This document shows positions 6,960 to 15,982 of a stretch of DNA of 21,241 bases, piece by piece. The notes under the pieces were generated by a model, which ran no database searches, was not told the DNA's origin, and was given only the letters and a program-made list of their open reading frames with translations. Positions within the stretch are counted from its first letter, which is position 1. Each line of letters begins with the position of its first letter. The stretch is taken from the IMG/VR virus record IMGVR_UViG_3300047482_000061, positions 1 through 21,241 of that record. One strand, given 5' to 3'. Position numbers and translations under genes: made by a program. This stretch comes from a virus.

Positions 6960-7044
6960 AGTATGTCACGTACTCAAGTAGTTCTAATTGTTCTGCTTGA
7001 GATAAAGATTCTATTAACTGCATTATCTCGTCTTTTTTAAACAT
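6931..7044 (-). CDS. Possible 37-aa small protein at end of fibre operon
   Basis: An ATG at 7044-7042 opens a 37-codon frame ending in TAG (6931-6933). The product begins MFKKDEIMQLIESLSQAEQL and reads like a short two-helix peptide (LIESLSQAEQLELLEYV), a pattern also seen in small antitoxin-like proteins. The ATG is 8 nt after the stop of the M15 peptidase gene, so it could be the last cistron of that operon. The Shine-Dalgarno is weak. Coding status is uncertain. Confidence 0.4.
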   Translation of the reverse strand: MFKKDEIMQLIESLSQAEQLELLEYVTYSYTDSSSTV

Positions 7045-7052
7045 AGTTTTAA

Positions 7053-7780
7053 TTAATATCCAAACCTAACCTGTGATAGACCATCCCTGATGTCAAAATG
7101 AACGAACCCACCTTTTCTGGGGTTAGTAGCGTCACCTAATCCCATAACACCCGGAGTATCTCTGAGGATGTTATACCATAGATTTATATCGTTCCGGTTC
7201 ATAGGAAATGAGTCTAGCGCCTTTCCTGGTATATGTTGACTCCGACTAGCTCCTATACCTAGATTAGCAGGACGATAACCAGACGTAATGGCTACAGGTT
7301 TCCCATATTTAGCTCTAGCTACACCAAAAACTTTAGCAGTAGCTATCAAGTTTTCTACTATTTGCTTAGAATTTGGTATGCGACGAGAATTAAAGTCCTT
7401 GGTCATTTCACCCCATGTTAAAGGGATGCCAGGAACAATGTATTCATTGGCGTAAACCAAGCCTAAGCCTGGTAAGTTAACTTTGTTACCTGTGCGACTA
7501 CCAGCCTCGACGATTACTTTAGTGGGAATATCCTCAAGCTGTTCAGATATATCATGAGGATGAATTGACTCCAGCAAAGATAAAGCCGTACTTGATCCTA
7601 ATTTGTCTGGGTACTCTAAATAATTTTTTTTTTAAACTCAGCAAACTTTTTGATTGTCTCACCACAGCAAAGCCCTGTAACTTGAATATCAAGGATAGCT
7701 TGAATTTCCTTTATGATGTCGCTGTCTAGGTAGTGTATAGAGGCATTACCTGTGAAACTGGATAGTAGTGGGTATGACAT
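7053..7780 (-). pseudogene. Peptidoglycan-binding/M15 peptidase gene, split by frameshift at A10 run
   Basis: Two frames together give one coherent 242-aa enzyme. Frame one starts at an ATG (7780-7778) and encodes a peptidoglycan-binding-like helical domain (IIKEIQAILDIQVTG, GETIKKFAEFK). It stops at 7616-7618 just after ten A (T at 7624-7633 on the plus strand). A -1 shift on that run continues as NYLEYPDKLGSSTALSL. It then reads through the 174-aa part opened by a TTG at 7577. The second part is a Peptidase_M15_3-type zinc peptidase: TSGYRPANLG, SQHIPGKALD (zinc ligands His and Asp), and GGFVHFDIR (third ligand His). Such enzymes cut peptide cross-links in peptidoglycan. As the last large gene of the fibre operon it is likely virion-associated or an accessory lysin. 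The break may be a real mutation, a homopolymer sequencing error, or programmed slippage. The TTG start alone would give an enzyme without its wall-binding domain. Confidence 0.72.
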
Positions 7781-7858
7781 TTGTTTGATCTATACAGAAT
7801 ATCAGAATACTTGCGATGCAAAATCATTGGTGCAATGTAGAATAAGCGAGTGTTAAAC

Positions 7859-8212
7859 TTATTGCTGAGAAAATGGAGTCTCATCTTGCTGAAAAATAAA
7901 TTCTCCAGGCACAATGTCATAATCTAATTCCATGGCATCAGGAACTAGGTCTAGTCCTTCAAGTACAGGATGAAAATCATTAGAAAGCACAGGGAACCCC
8001 CAGCCGTTTTGATATTCCATAACTTCAGCCCATCCTTTTACTCTAACGTCTAAATCAATGGCTAAAGACCCATCCCCAGCGTTAACGGGGATAATTCCTG
8101 CATCATCTATTATTTCAGGATTTTGCTCCCTAATTCTTGCTAGCACCTTAGCATTAATATCATCTAAAGCTGTTAATGCATCAGCTTGTGTTTTAAATAC
8201 GTAATGGTTCAT
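7859..8212 (-). CDS. Small fibre-operon protein, possible fibre accessory or chaperone
   Basis: This 117-aa product is acidic (MNHYVFKTQADALTALDDIN at its start). It has an N-terminal helix followed by strands, and a tail rich in D/E/Q (FIFQQDETPFSQQ). I do not recognise it by family. Its place directly after the distal fibre gene, with a 9-nt gap, is typical of fibre-assembly chaperones or small fibre accessory proteins, and that is the only basis for the suggestion. The ATG is supported by AGAGGA four nt upstream. An intergenic gap of 78 nt separates it from the peptidase gene. Confidence 0.7.
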   Translation of the reverse strand: MNHYVFKTQADALTALDDINAKVLARIREQNPEIIDDAGIIPVNAGDGSLAIDLDVRVKGWAEVMEYQNGWGFPVLSNDFHPVLEGLDLVPDAMELDYDIVPGEFIFQQDETPFSQQ

Positions 8213-8221
8213 AGCATCCTC

Positions 8222-9370
8222 TTAGTGTGAATTGTCAAAGTTCCATGTAGGTGATTTTGCTTTCATCCAGTTTCTAGCTTGAACTCCAGTAATGCCTGTG
8301 GAGAAATTGTAAGATGTTCCTCCCAAGGTTTCGTTTACGTTACGCAAGTTAGTTAAGAAAGGATAATTTAGCAGCAAGCTCTCTAAATTGTATACAGTGT
8401 TGTTGGGGTGTGGTTCAGTTAAAAAAGTTCCCTCGTTTCCTGAACCACTCGCAATAGTGGCAACAACTTTAGTGGGATTATTAGCTAACCCTGCGGCTAA
8501 AGATATATAAAGCTTATTAACAGAATCCTGGCTTAAAGCGGTAGACCCCCAGGTATATCTAAAAAAGGTTCCTGCTGTTAAATCAATAAAATCTGATGTT
8601 GTCAAAGTTTGCAAATGAGTCCAGGTAAAACCAAAGTTAGTTATGTTGCGATAGTTTAACCGGGGAACATTACTAATGCCATTTCTTAAGCTTCGTCCAC
8701 CCCATGTAGAAAATAATTCAGTAGTGGAAGTTATGTCTATGGGAGGAAAGTTACTAATGTAATTTTCAAAAACATTCATAGAGGCGTTTCCAATAGAAAA
8801 TCTATTAGCAAAATCAGTCTTGCCTTTGAAGTTAGACCCTCCCGTTTTACTTTGATGCCAAGCAGTGATTTTAGCCTCTATTTCTTGCATACCAGATGAT
8901 GTAAGCTCGTTAATTTTAGCGGTATTAATCATCATGATTCCAAAGATAAAATCACTCATATTAATGCCATAAGTACTCAACTCTAGAGGCAGTTGAGTAC
9001 CAAAAAAAATAGTAGTATTATTAGGAATTGTTCTGATAATTTCATACTTCAACAATCCTGCACTCGTACTAATATAGACATTTCCCGAGAAGGATGTGGG
9101 GAAATTTATGTTGATATTTCTAATGGCTGTGGAGCGAAAATCCAAACACCTTATTCCGTTTACAGTGGTATACAGAGGCTGATTCACCACAGTGCTGGGA
9201 ATAGTGGGATTTATTTTATCCGTTCCTCTATCAATCCAAGCCGATACGCTGTTAGAAGTGACAAACACTAACTCTGGTATGGTAGCGTCGTAAAACCTCT
9301 GAAAAACACCAGCGTTTATTTCGTTGGTCAGTGATGGACTAGACTGAGTTCTAACAATTAGTTTTGTCAT
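8222..9370 (-). CDS. Probable tail fibre/receptor-binding protein with LRR-like segment
   Basis: The 382-aa product is rich in Asn, Thr and Ser, as expected for an exposed virion adhesin. Residues from about 215 to 350 read like irregular leucine-rich surface repeats (FTWTHLQTLTTSDFIDLTAG). A segment STALSQDSVNKLYISLA (about 276-292) then resembles the closing repeat unit of LRR-type phage surface proteins. No catalytic motif and no membrane segment are seen. It is a middle gene of the leftward operon, 4 nt after the 750-aa gene and 9 nt before the 117-aa gene. No clear Shine-Dalgarno precedes the ATG, so coupling to the upstream gene is likely. The role in host recognition is inferred from position and composition. 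Confidence 0.65.
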   Translation of the reverse strand: MTKLIVRTQSSPSLTNEINAGVFQRFYDATIPELVFVTSNSVSAWIDRGTDKINPTIPSTVVNQPLYTTVNGIRCLDFRSTAIRNININFPTSFSGNVYISTSAGLLKYEIIRTIPNNTTIFFGTQLPLELSTYGINMSDFIFGIMMINTAKINELTSSGMQEIEAKITAWHQSKTGGSNFKGKTDFANRFSIGNASMNVFENYISNFPPIDITSTTELFSTWGGRSLRNGISNVPRLNYRNITNFGFTWTHLQTLTTSDFIDLTAGTFFRYTWGSTALSQDSVNKLYISLAAGLANNPTKVVATIASGSGNEGTFLTEPHPNNTVYNLESLLLNYPFLTNLRNVNETLGGTSYNFSTGITGVQARNWMKAKSPTWNFDNSH

Positions 9371-9374
9371 AGCA

Positions 9375-11627
9375 TTAAGATACTAAATGTCTGTAGGATG
9401 CGCGATCGCCTGTTTCGAGTGTGAATCTCAAAGATGTATTTGAATATTGATTTATAGCATCTGATATATAGGTTTCATTGGTTGAAAAATTATCCTGAGC
9501 CGAGGAAAACTCAAAGGCAAAGGTCAATGACACCCCCAATCCTGCACTTATTTGATTGGTGGATGATTGAAGCAAAGTAACAGAATCATTACCCTTGCGA
9601 ATGACCGTAGCTGGATAATAATTAGCAGTACTTATAGGCAGAGTAGGTAAAGTTCCTTGCCACGCCGTATCGCCAATGAAGATATTATTAAGGTTCTCAT
9701 TTGTCAACCCACTAACAATAAAAGTATTGGCTTGTTGACTATTATTATTGGCAACGGTTAAGCCAGTAAGAGCCAATGGATTTCTAACCCTAGCCACAGT
9801 GATGACATATTGAACAAAGGACAAAGTATAATTAGTGCCTGCAATGTTAACGACATCAGTTACGTTGCTTTGGGTAACTCCAGAAATTAATCTTAGCTGT
9901 CTATTGGTTGGGCTGTTAGCGTCATAAATTAACAACAAATTCCCCACAGCAGGAGCCGTATGATTAACCGTTGACCGCACTCTAATAGTTACTTGATTGT
10001 TGTTTATGGCGGTTAAAACATAGCTTCTAGATTGAACGTTAGAACCTTCTGCTATCAAGGCAGTACCGTTCCCGAAGGTTAAACCTGCGGTGGTATTCAC
10101 CAGGGACATGAAGGATTGATTATTGGTAACATTCCAGGACGATCCGTATAGCAGCACTGCGGATCTGTTGGCTATGGCTAAATCTCTTTGAGTTGTAGCA
10201 TTTAGCACTCCTCCTGATGTTTGAGTGCTTCTGTTAACCCTTATGCCATGAGTTATGTTTGTTCGAGCAGGGTTGAACATCTGTCTAAAATTAATCAAGG
10301 CATTGGATTTTAAAATCTCAAGAACAGATGTGGTAAACTCCAAAAACTCTAACCTACTAGCAGCACAAGGCTGAAAGCTTACAGCGCTGTTTACGTACTG
10401 GGCAATGCAGAGATTCTTTAAGCTTTGCTGATAACTTAAATCAGGAGAAGTAGCTGTGTTAAAAGTTCCCTCCAGTAATGCTGTTTCCAAGGATGACGGC
10501 ACAGGAAAGGGGATATTTCCTATATTTGGATAAAAGGGCTTTTTGAGTTCCTCTGATGCTGGTAAAAACGCAACGCTACTGCGTAATTCCAAATCTTTCA
10601 ACCCAGACAAATTCCCTAAATTTCTTTCTAGGGATGTTTCCGTGCTAATAAGTCCATTGACCACCCTTAATCCTGTTAAATGACTAAGGCCATTGGGCAA
10701 TCTTATCCTTAAGGTAAAGGGTAAATTGTCGATATTGTATCCTCTGTCAGGCACGACATACCAATTGTTGGTTCCTTGCACTGTAGATACAAAGTCATCT
10801 GGATACAACAGTTCAAAGGATTGATTAGTGGCTACTCTAATTTGTATGTTGCTAATGATACCGTGGGGAAGGTTTTCATCATTGTTGTTAGGTTTATTTG
10901 TTCCTCTAGGGTTTTGTGTCCCCAAGGGATTTTGGCTAGTAGTGGTTAAACCTAGGCAAGGTATAAATATTTCCTTGCTAAAATCAGGGTTAAGGGTGGG
11001 GATGGAAACGCCACCTTGAAGAGAAATGTCAACTATCTTGTTTCCGGAAAACCCAATAATCCCCACTCCATACAAAGTTCCTTGGGAAGTTAAGACAGGG
11101 CTACTATAAACCGTGGCTCCACCAGAAATATAAGAAACTATCCCGTTTTTAATATGTATTTCTAAGCTGGCAAAGGTTCTGTTAGAACCTAAGTCAATTA
11201 AATTTCTTCCATGTTGGACATATAGAACATCGCTAACATTAAATCCAAAGGGATTAACAATAAATCCATAAGCCATTAACCTTGTTACAGAATTAATGTG
11301 TCTCCCATGAAGGGGAGGAATTCCTATGGTAAAGCCACAAGCTGCTGACAATGGCGGGCTATTAGATTCAAGAGAATCCTTAGTAAAGCCAAACTTAAGA
11401 ATTACCCCGTTTTCCCCTCCATAGCCACCTTGATGATTAACCTTAAGATTGAAAGACCTCCACTGTCCAGTGCTATTATCAAAAGGTCTATTAACAAGGT
11501 TAACGTCACTACTTTGGGATGTTCTAGCTAGTTCCTGGGTGGGATACCCAGCCCCTTCATATTGCGATCGCTGATAAACAAAAGTTTCAGTATTAGAGGA
11601 AATATTTCGAGTTAAATCGTTTTTCAT
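9375..11627 (-). CDS. Large tail fibre-like structural protein (750 aa)
   Basis: This is a long, beta-rich, Asn/Ser/Thr-rich protein with no transmembrane segment. A central part carries leucine-rich stretches (LRVVNGLISTETS, NLGNLSGLKDLELRSS), suggesting LRR-like surface repeats shared in style with the downstream 382-aa protein. The C-terminal third is strand-rich (repeated NNxQxTIRVRS-like segments). No enzyme motif is visible. The start has AGGA about 5 nt before the ATG. The gene lies 7 nt after the 805-aa gene and 4 nt before the 382-aa gene. Two HIP1 octamers occur in it (9402 and 11564). It is most likely a fibre or adhesin; the exact position on the virion is unknown. Confidence 0.65.
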   Translation of the reverse strand: MKNDLTRNISSNTETFVYQRSQYEGAGYPTQELARTSQSSDVNLVNRPFDNSTGQWRSFNLKVNHQGGYGGENGVILKFGFTKDSLESNSPPLSAACGFTIGIPPLHGRHINSVTRLMAYGFIVNPFGFNVSDVLYVQHGRNLIDLGSNRTFASLEIHIKNGIVSYISGGATVYSSPVLTSQGTLYGVGIIGFSGNKIVDISLQGGVSIPTLNPDFSKEIFIPCLGLTTTSQNPLGTQNPRGTNKPNNNDENLPHGIISNIQIRVATNQSFELLYPDDFVSTVQGTNNWYVVPDRGYNIDNLPFTLRIRLPNGLSHLTGLRVVNGLISTETSLERNLGNLSGLKDLELRSSVAFLPASEELKKPFYPNIGNIPFPVPSSLETALLEGTFNTATSPDLSYQQSLKNLCIAQYVNSAVSFQPCAASRLEFLEFTTSVLEILKSNALINFRQMFNPARTNITHGIRVNRSTQTSGGVLNATTQRDLAIANRSAVLLYGSSWNVTNNQSFMSLVNTTAGLTFGNGTALIAEGSNVQSRSYVLTAINNNQVTIRVRSTVNHTAPAVGNLLLIYDANSPTNRQLRLISGVTQSNVTDVVNIAGTNYTLSFVQYVITVARVRNPLALTGLTVANNNSQQANTFIVSGLTNENLNNIFIGDTAWQGTLPTLPISTANYYPATVIRKGNDSVTLLQSSTNQISAGLGVSLTFAFEFSSAQDNFSTNETYISDAINQYSNTSLRFTLETGDRASYRHLVS

Positions 11628-11634
11628 AATGTTC

Positions 11635-14052
11635 CTAGTTTTGTCCAGTAATTATCGATATATTTGCCGTGACAACCTCTCCATTGCCTATGTGATCAGG
11701 ATATTCCTCAACATTTCCATAACTTGCTAGCAAGCTATCTCCTGTTCCAGATTCCCACTTTATTTGTTCTTGAAGAGTACTGAAGATTTCTCCTAGATTT
11801 TTAACGTAGAACAATATTAAATCTTGGGAAACAACACCTTTATTAAAGTCGAAACTATCAAAGGAAGATGAGAAAAACTCTCTATATTCTTGGAATATAT
11901 TTACAAGATTTATTTGCCTTGCCCCAGAGGAAATAAAGCTAAATATCTTTTCCCCCATCACTTCCAAGCCATCAGAAATCACCGCCGATATACCAGATGC
12001 CAAAAGATTTCCTTTAAGGAAAGAACCCCCAGCGTTTAAATCCACCAGCAACTTGTCAGTAGAATAATTGTAAACCTTGTTACTAGAGTCAAAAACAATT
12101 AACTCTAATAATTCATTAACCAACAAATCCACAGTTTCAAGAGCCAAAGACAGGGTGCTGGTGCTGTTGGTGCGGTAATTTCGTTGAGTAATGGTTCTAT
12201 CTAGCTTATTAGATACATAGGCAACATCTAAAGCGTCCACATATTGAATAATATCTGGATAATTCCCAGTGGCAAATCCCAGGGTGGTATTAAGGACATA
12301 ATTTGTGCTAGTTCTTTCAAAAACTTTCACGCTATTGTCCCCTACATTGGTTACATAAATGCGTTGACGGTTGTAAGCTATGGCTTTAGGTTGATTCAAT
12401 CCACTAAGGGTTTCCAGAACTGTATTGTTACTTGTACTAATGACCGTTACAGTGTCGTTAGCTTCATTAACCACAAACACCCTGCTGTCTCCAGCAACTA
12501 GAGCATTGGGTTTATCAGTTATTGGCAATGTTGCAATTAAAGATGCGGAACCTTGAGATACATTCCACACAGTTACTTTATCGTCATCAGGATGACTGGC
12601 ATAAAGAACAGAACCCACCAGCGCCAAATCACCACAGTTAAGATTATCTGTGATGATTCTGTAGGACTGTTGTAATGTGTTAGCATCTAAAGCTAAGATA
12701 TCCCCTTCATTAGACTGTCCCACAAACAAAACATTATCATCTTCTTTAAAACCAATGGCTGAAGCGTTAACGTCCACTTCTAATACAATAGCATTAAGTT
12801 CAATAGAAGCGACAATTAACTTTTCAGTCCCCACAAGATAAACGACTTCGTTACGACTGTATTCCTCTCGCAACGTAGGCTTAAAGTCCAAAGAATTAAT
12901 GTTATTAGGCGTGACCAAAAACCGCCTAATTATTATCTCGCAAGGTACTGTGCTGGACACATTTAAAAGCTTAGGAAATTGTTTAATTGTGCATTGCTTA
13001 TTATTAAACAAATCCTTGGTAAACATAGCAAACATCAATACCTCTTTCTCAGGAATTAATATCTGAGATTGAGAAGACATGGAAAAAAGCTTAATGGGGG
13101 CTGTGTCTACCCCCAGCTTAATAGCAGAAGTTCCGTATTTTGCCAATACCTCAGTGGTTAAGCCGTTAGATATGTTCTGGAATGTAATAGGCAACGACGT
13201 AGGTGACCGCTCGGCCACAATGTCAATATCACTGCTAGGTATTTTTGCAAAACAAATCCATCGGTGAGAACCACCTTGGGATGCATCCTTTGCATAGATA
13301 TAAAACTTCGTAGCGCTGGAGTCGTAGCTACCAAGTTCAATAGCAAACATAGCAACAAGGTCAAACTTCAGAACCAGTCCAGAGGAACCACTACCATCCA
13401 GGCGATCGCTGAAATAAGGGCTGAACCTATTAAACCTAAGCTCTTGGGTTTGACCTAGGTCATCCACATATCTGCGAACCAATCGAAAGTTATCGCCACT
13501 GCCATCTTCTACAACCTCTATATACCATCCAGAAGATTCAGAAAATATACCAGCCCGTTTTATTCCTGAACCTGTACTCATTTTCATTCCAAAGCTAATA
13601 AACAAGTTAGTTCCAGATGGACAATCAAATAGCTGCTTACTAGTAAGAATGATGTATTTCTGATTACTAATGGTGGAAGAAGGGATTATTAATTCAATGG
13701 CAGAATCATTGTAAGTTGCAAAACTATCAAAGCCACTATAGGAGGCGGACAACCCTTGTCCATAACCCCACAAACGCAGGTTTTCAGGAGTAGCAGACTC
13801 ATCAGCCGAGGAATAAGACAATATCCATCGGTTAAGGTCGATGCCGTAGGCATTGGTATCTGCAAATAAAAGTACTCGCTCATCTTGCACTGGAAAGCCA
13901 AACTGGCTAATTTCCAACACTTCAGGAGGAATAGGCTGAGATATCCTATCGACAGGAAATATTCTATCAGTAGCTAACACCACCGGATAGGACTGAGAAG
14001 ATAAAGCACTTCCCCTGGCTGCAATGTTCTCAGGAAAGTAAAGCTTTTTCAT
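11635..14052 (-). CDS. Tail fibre-like protein with YVTN-type beta-propeller
   Basis: The 805-aa product has three parts. Residues 45-80 contain FGFPVQDERVLLF and YGID..RW, also found in the upstream 636-aa protein, so the two share a virion-attachment or core domain. Residues about 100-400 are beta-rich. Residues about 400-675 form a run of roughly 40-residue repeats of the YVTN propeller type: KVTVWNVSQGS, RVFVVNEANDTVTVIS, RIYVTNVGDNSVKVFE, VAYVSNKLDRTI. The repeats would close into a six- or seven-bladed propeller. The C-terminal 120 residues are helical (SFDSFDFNKG... then EQIKWESGTG). YVTN propellers occur in surface-layer and adhesion proteins. In a fibre operon this one may bind a host surface structure. 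One HIP1 site lies in the gene (13402). The gap to the upstream gene is 2 nt. Confidence 0.72.
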   Translation of the reverse strand: MKKLYFPENIAARGSALSSQSYPVVLATDRIFPVDRISQPIPPEVLEISQFGFPVQDERVLLFADTNAYGIDLNRWILSYSSADESATPENLRLWGYGQGLSASYSGFDSFATYNDSAIELIIPSSTISNQKYIILTSKQLFDCPSGTNLFISFGMKMSTGSGIKRAGIFSESSGWYIEVVEDGSGDNFRLVRRYVDDLGQTQELRFNRFSPYFSDRLDGSGSSGLVLKFDLVAMFAIELGSYDSSATKFYIYAKDASQGGSHRWICFAKIPSSDIDIVAERSPTSLPITFQNISNGLTTEVLAKYGTSAIKLGVDTAPIKLFSMSSQSQILIPEKEVLMFAMFTKDLFNNKQCTIKQFPKLLNVSSTVPCEIIIRRFLVTPNNINSLDFKPTLREEYSRNEVVYLVGTEKLIVASIELNAIVLEVDVNASAIGFKEDDNVLFVGQSNEGDILALDANTLQQSYRIITDNLNCGDLALVGSVLYASHPDDDKVTVWNVSQGSASLIATLPITDKPNALVAGDSRVFVVNEANDTVTVISTSNNTVLETLSGLNQPKAIAYNRQRIYVTNVGDNSVKVFERTSTNYVLNTTLGFATGNYPDIIQYVDALDVAYVSNKLDRTITQRNYRTNSTSTLSLALETVDLLVNELLELIVFDSSNKVYNYSTDKLLVDLNAGGSFLKGNLLASGISAVISDGLEVMGEKIFSFISSGARQINLVNIFQEYREFFSSSFDSFDFNKGVVSQDLILFYVKNLGEIFSTLQEQIKWESGTGDSLLASYGNVEEYPDHIGNGEVVTANISIITGQN

Positions 14053-14054
14053 AA

Positions 14055-15965
14055 CTATTGCACTCCATAGGTTAAAGCACAGGATGCGATCGCACTAGAT
14101 GTTCCTAAACTACGAGCAATAATAGTTAAGGTGTCTCCAGGGCTACCACTTGCTGTAGTTTCGGCTCTCCCTAATAGTTCTCTTTGAGGATCAAATATCT
14201 CTGAAAGGTTAATTTCTGTTCCTTCGTCTTGTCCACAGTAGAAGGCTCCAATCAATTTACCTCCAGTATTGGAAGGGAAATAATTAACACTATCAAAGGT
14301 ATTAGTACTACCTTTTAAAACCGCAACAGCTCGTAAATGGTCAGCATCTTGCTTCCCTCTATACCAGTCTCCATCAGTAACGAATTGATTTGTAGTATTT
14401 TTAATTAAATAGAACTCGGTATTTTGAGTTGAACTAACGTAAAGACTGAGTGGATAAACGCGGCTTTTTTGTGGACGTTCACTATCTTGTGTTGCGACAT
14501 CCTTGTTGTAAATAAAAGGTTTAACCGCGATCGCAAGCATGATTTTATAGCTATCAGTTGCAACAGATAATCCTGTACTAGATGCACTTTCAATTTTAGC
14601 CGGACGAGGGTCTCCACCGTTAATCCATACAGATACGCCAAACCGTCGCAAGAAAGCAGCAGAAGTATCCTTGTCTACTTTGTCTGCTCTTTTCCCGATC
14701 ATGTACGTAATAGGCATATCTGGAGAAGACATGGAAGGTACAGGCAATGTGTCCCCTACCCTAATTTCATGTCCTGGAACCCAACGAGTTGCTCCATTGA
14801 ATGGAGGGTTTTGATCAGGAATGTAAGCCATCCCTCTTCCACCAGCACCGCCATACCAACTGCGTTCGATTAAGAACATGCAGAGGTTTGATTCTTCATT
14901 GAAGTAAAGAGTAGAACCAGAAAGTCCTGTAGCACTAATAGTGATAGTATTGTTCTGACTATTGACCGAAACAATCCTGGCTTTGTTGTTGATATCCCTA
15001 ACAGTCATTCCAGGACTTAGGATGGTGCCAATTTGTATGTCTAGATTATTAAAGGTAATAGTAAAACCATTTACCGTACAACCTGAGATTTCAAAAGAGT
15101 CAGAAATGTAACTAATGTTTTTGGCTGAGGGTTTAGTTCTAAATCCACTAATTCCTGGAGCGGCATCTGCTTCTTTTCCTGTGTACCTATCTTGATTAAA
15201 CCTTGCTTCAACGATGGTATCAGAAGTATCATCGCTAAGAGTAGTAAAGCCTATGTCTTCCCAAGTGTTTAGTCCTATGTAGGTTGTATCGTTTCCACTA
15301 CCTACCAGATAGCTAGGTCTGTAACAAGTGGAATTACCAATAGAAACACCAAAAGATCCCCCAACAATACCACTGGGACATCTAGTAGCTGTGGAGGTTA
15401 TTCCAGACGGAATAGCGGAAGTACGACGGAAAAAGAGTAGGTAATTATGCCACCTAGTTACTGAACCTACTGGTGTTCCTCTCCTTGATAATACGCGCCA
15501 TCCATACCCATCATTTTTTGTATATTCTCCCCATTGAACAAAGGAATTAGCGATAGAAGCGCCTTTGGCGATTTGAACCGCCTGGGAAATAAATATTGGT
15601 TTACCAGGCTGATATTTGTAGGCGAATTTCGTTTGATGGGACGAGAATAAACTGTTACCTGTAGGAATAGCTAGATTAACCGCACTATTGATAGGAAGGT
15701 AAGTTACAGATCCTGTTGCGGGTGTATTCAACCATGTGTTTTCATCAATTCCATATTGCGGTAGCTCCTGTAATAAGAATTGGCGATTTTCCACTACAGG
15801 AAAACCAAACATTGAAGATTTTACGTCACTTACTAGCGCAGTTGCATCAGTAACTAATAGAGCTTCTTGGTCTAAAGGTAAGGTTACTGGTAGAGATTCA
15901 GATGAGGGTTTGGGTCCTGGGGTTAGTGGTATGTTTCTAGAAAATACATATTCTGTGTTAGACAT
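14055..15965 (-). CDS. Tail or capsid fibre-like protein (636 aa)
   Basis: The N-terminal 150 residues carry the block shared with the 805-aa protein (FGFPVVENRQFLL at 54-66, YGIDENTW at 71-78). It then reads QTKFAYKYQPGKPIFISQAV and VQWGEYTKNDGYGWRV. This is a layout I associate with phage fibre proteins having a beta-sandwich that recognises fluorescence-like 'FG.F...DG' patterns; I cannot name the family with certainty. The rest is beta-rich, with a glycine-rich stretch near GGAGGRGMAYIP. Shine-Dalgarno AAAGGA lies about 8 nt before the ATG. It is the second gene of the leftward operon and contains two HIP1 octamers (14086 and 14527). A structural role is likely; position in the virion is unknown. 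Confidence 0.68.
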   Translation of the reverse strand: MSNTEYVFSRNIPLTPGPKPSSESLPVTLPLDQEALLVTDATALVSDVKSSMFGFPVVENRQFLLQELPQYGIDENTWLNTPATGSVTYLPINSAVNLAIPTGNSLFSSHQTKFAYKYQPGKPIFISQAVQIAKGASIANSFVQWGEYTKNDGYGWRVLSRRGTPVGSVTRWHNYLLFFRRTSAIPSGITSTATRCPSGIVGGSFGVSIGNSTCYRPSYLVGSGNDTTYIGLNTWEDIGFTTLSDDTSDTIVEARFNQDRYTGKEADAAPGISGFRTKPSAKNISYISDSFEISGCTVNGFTITFNNLDIQIGTILSPGMTVRDINNKARIVSVNSQNNTITISATGLSGSTLYFNEESNLCMFLIERSWYGGAGGRGMAYIPDQNPPFNGATRWVPGHEIRVGDTLPVPSMSSPDMPITYMIGKRADKVDKDTSAAFLRRFGVSVWINGGDPRPAKIESASSTGLSVATDSYKIMLAIAVKPFIYNKDVATQDSERPQKSRVYPLSLYVSSTQNTEFYLIKNTTNQFVTDGDWYRGKQDADHLRAVAVLKGSTNTFDSVNYFPSNTGGKLIGAFYCGQDEGTEINLSEIFDPQRELLGRAETTASGSPGDTLTIIARSLGTSSAIASCALTYGVQ

Positions 15966-15982
15966 TTTTTTATAATCCTTTT

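Noticed and set aside
7577-7577. TTG start giving a 174-aa M15 peptidase alone
   Set aside because: No Shine-Dalgarno, and the upstream frame continues as a matching peptidoglycan-binding domain up to the A10 run. The TTG is probably not the true start.
8993-9271. 92-aa plus-strand ORF inside the 382-aa fibre gene
   Set aside because: Lies wholly antisense within a well-supported structural gene and has no ribosome binding site.
13689-13901. 70-aa minus-strand ORF overlapping the 805-aa gene in another frame
   Set aside because: Shadow frame within a well-supported gene, with no start signal.
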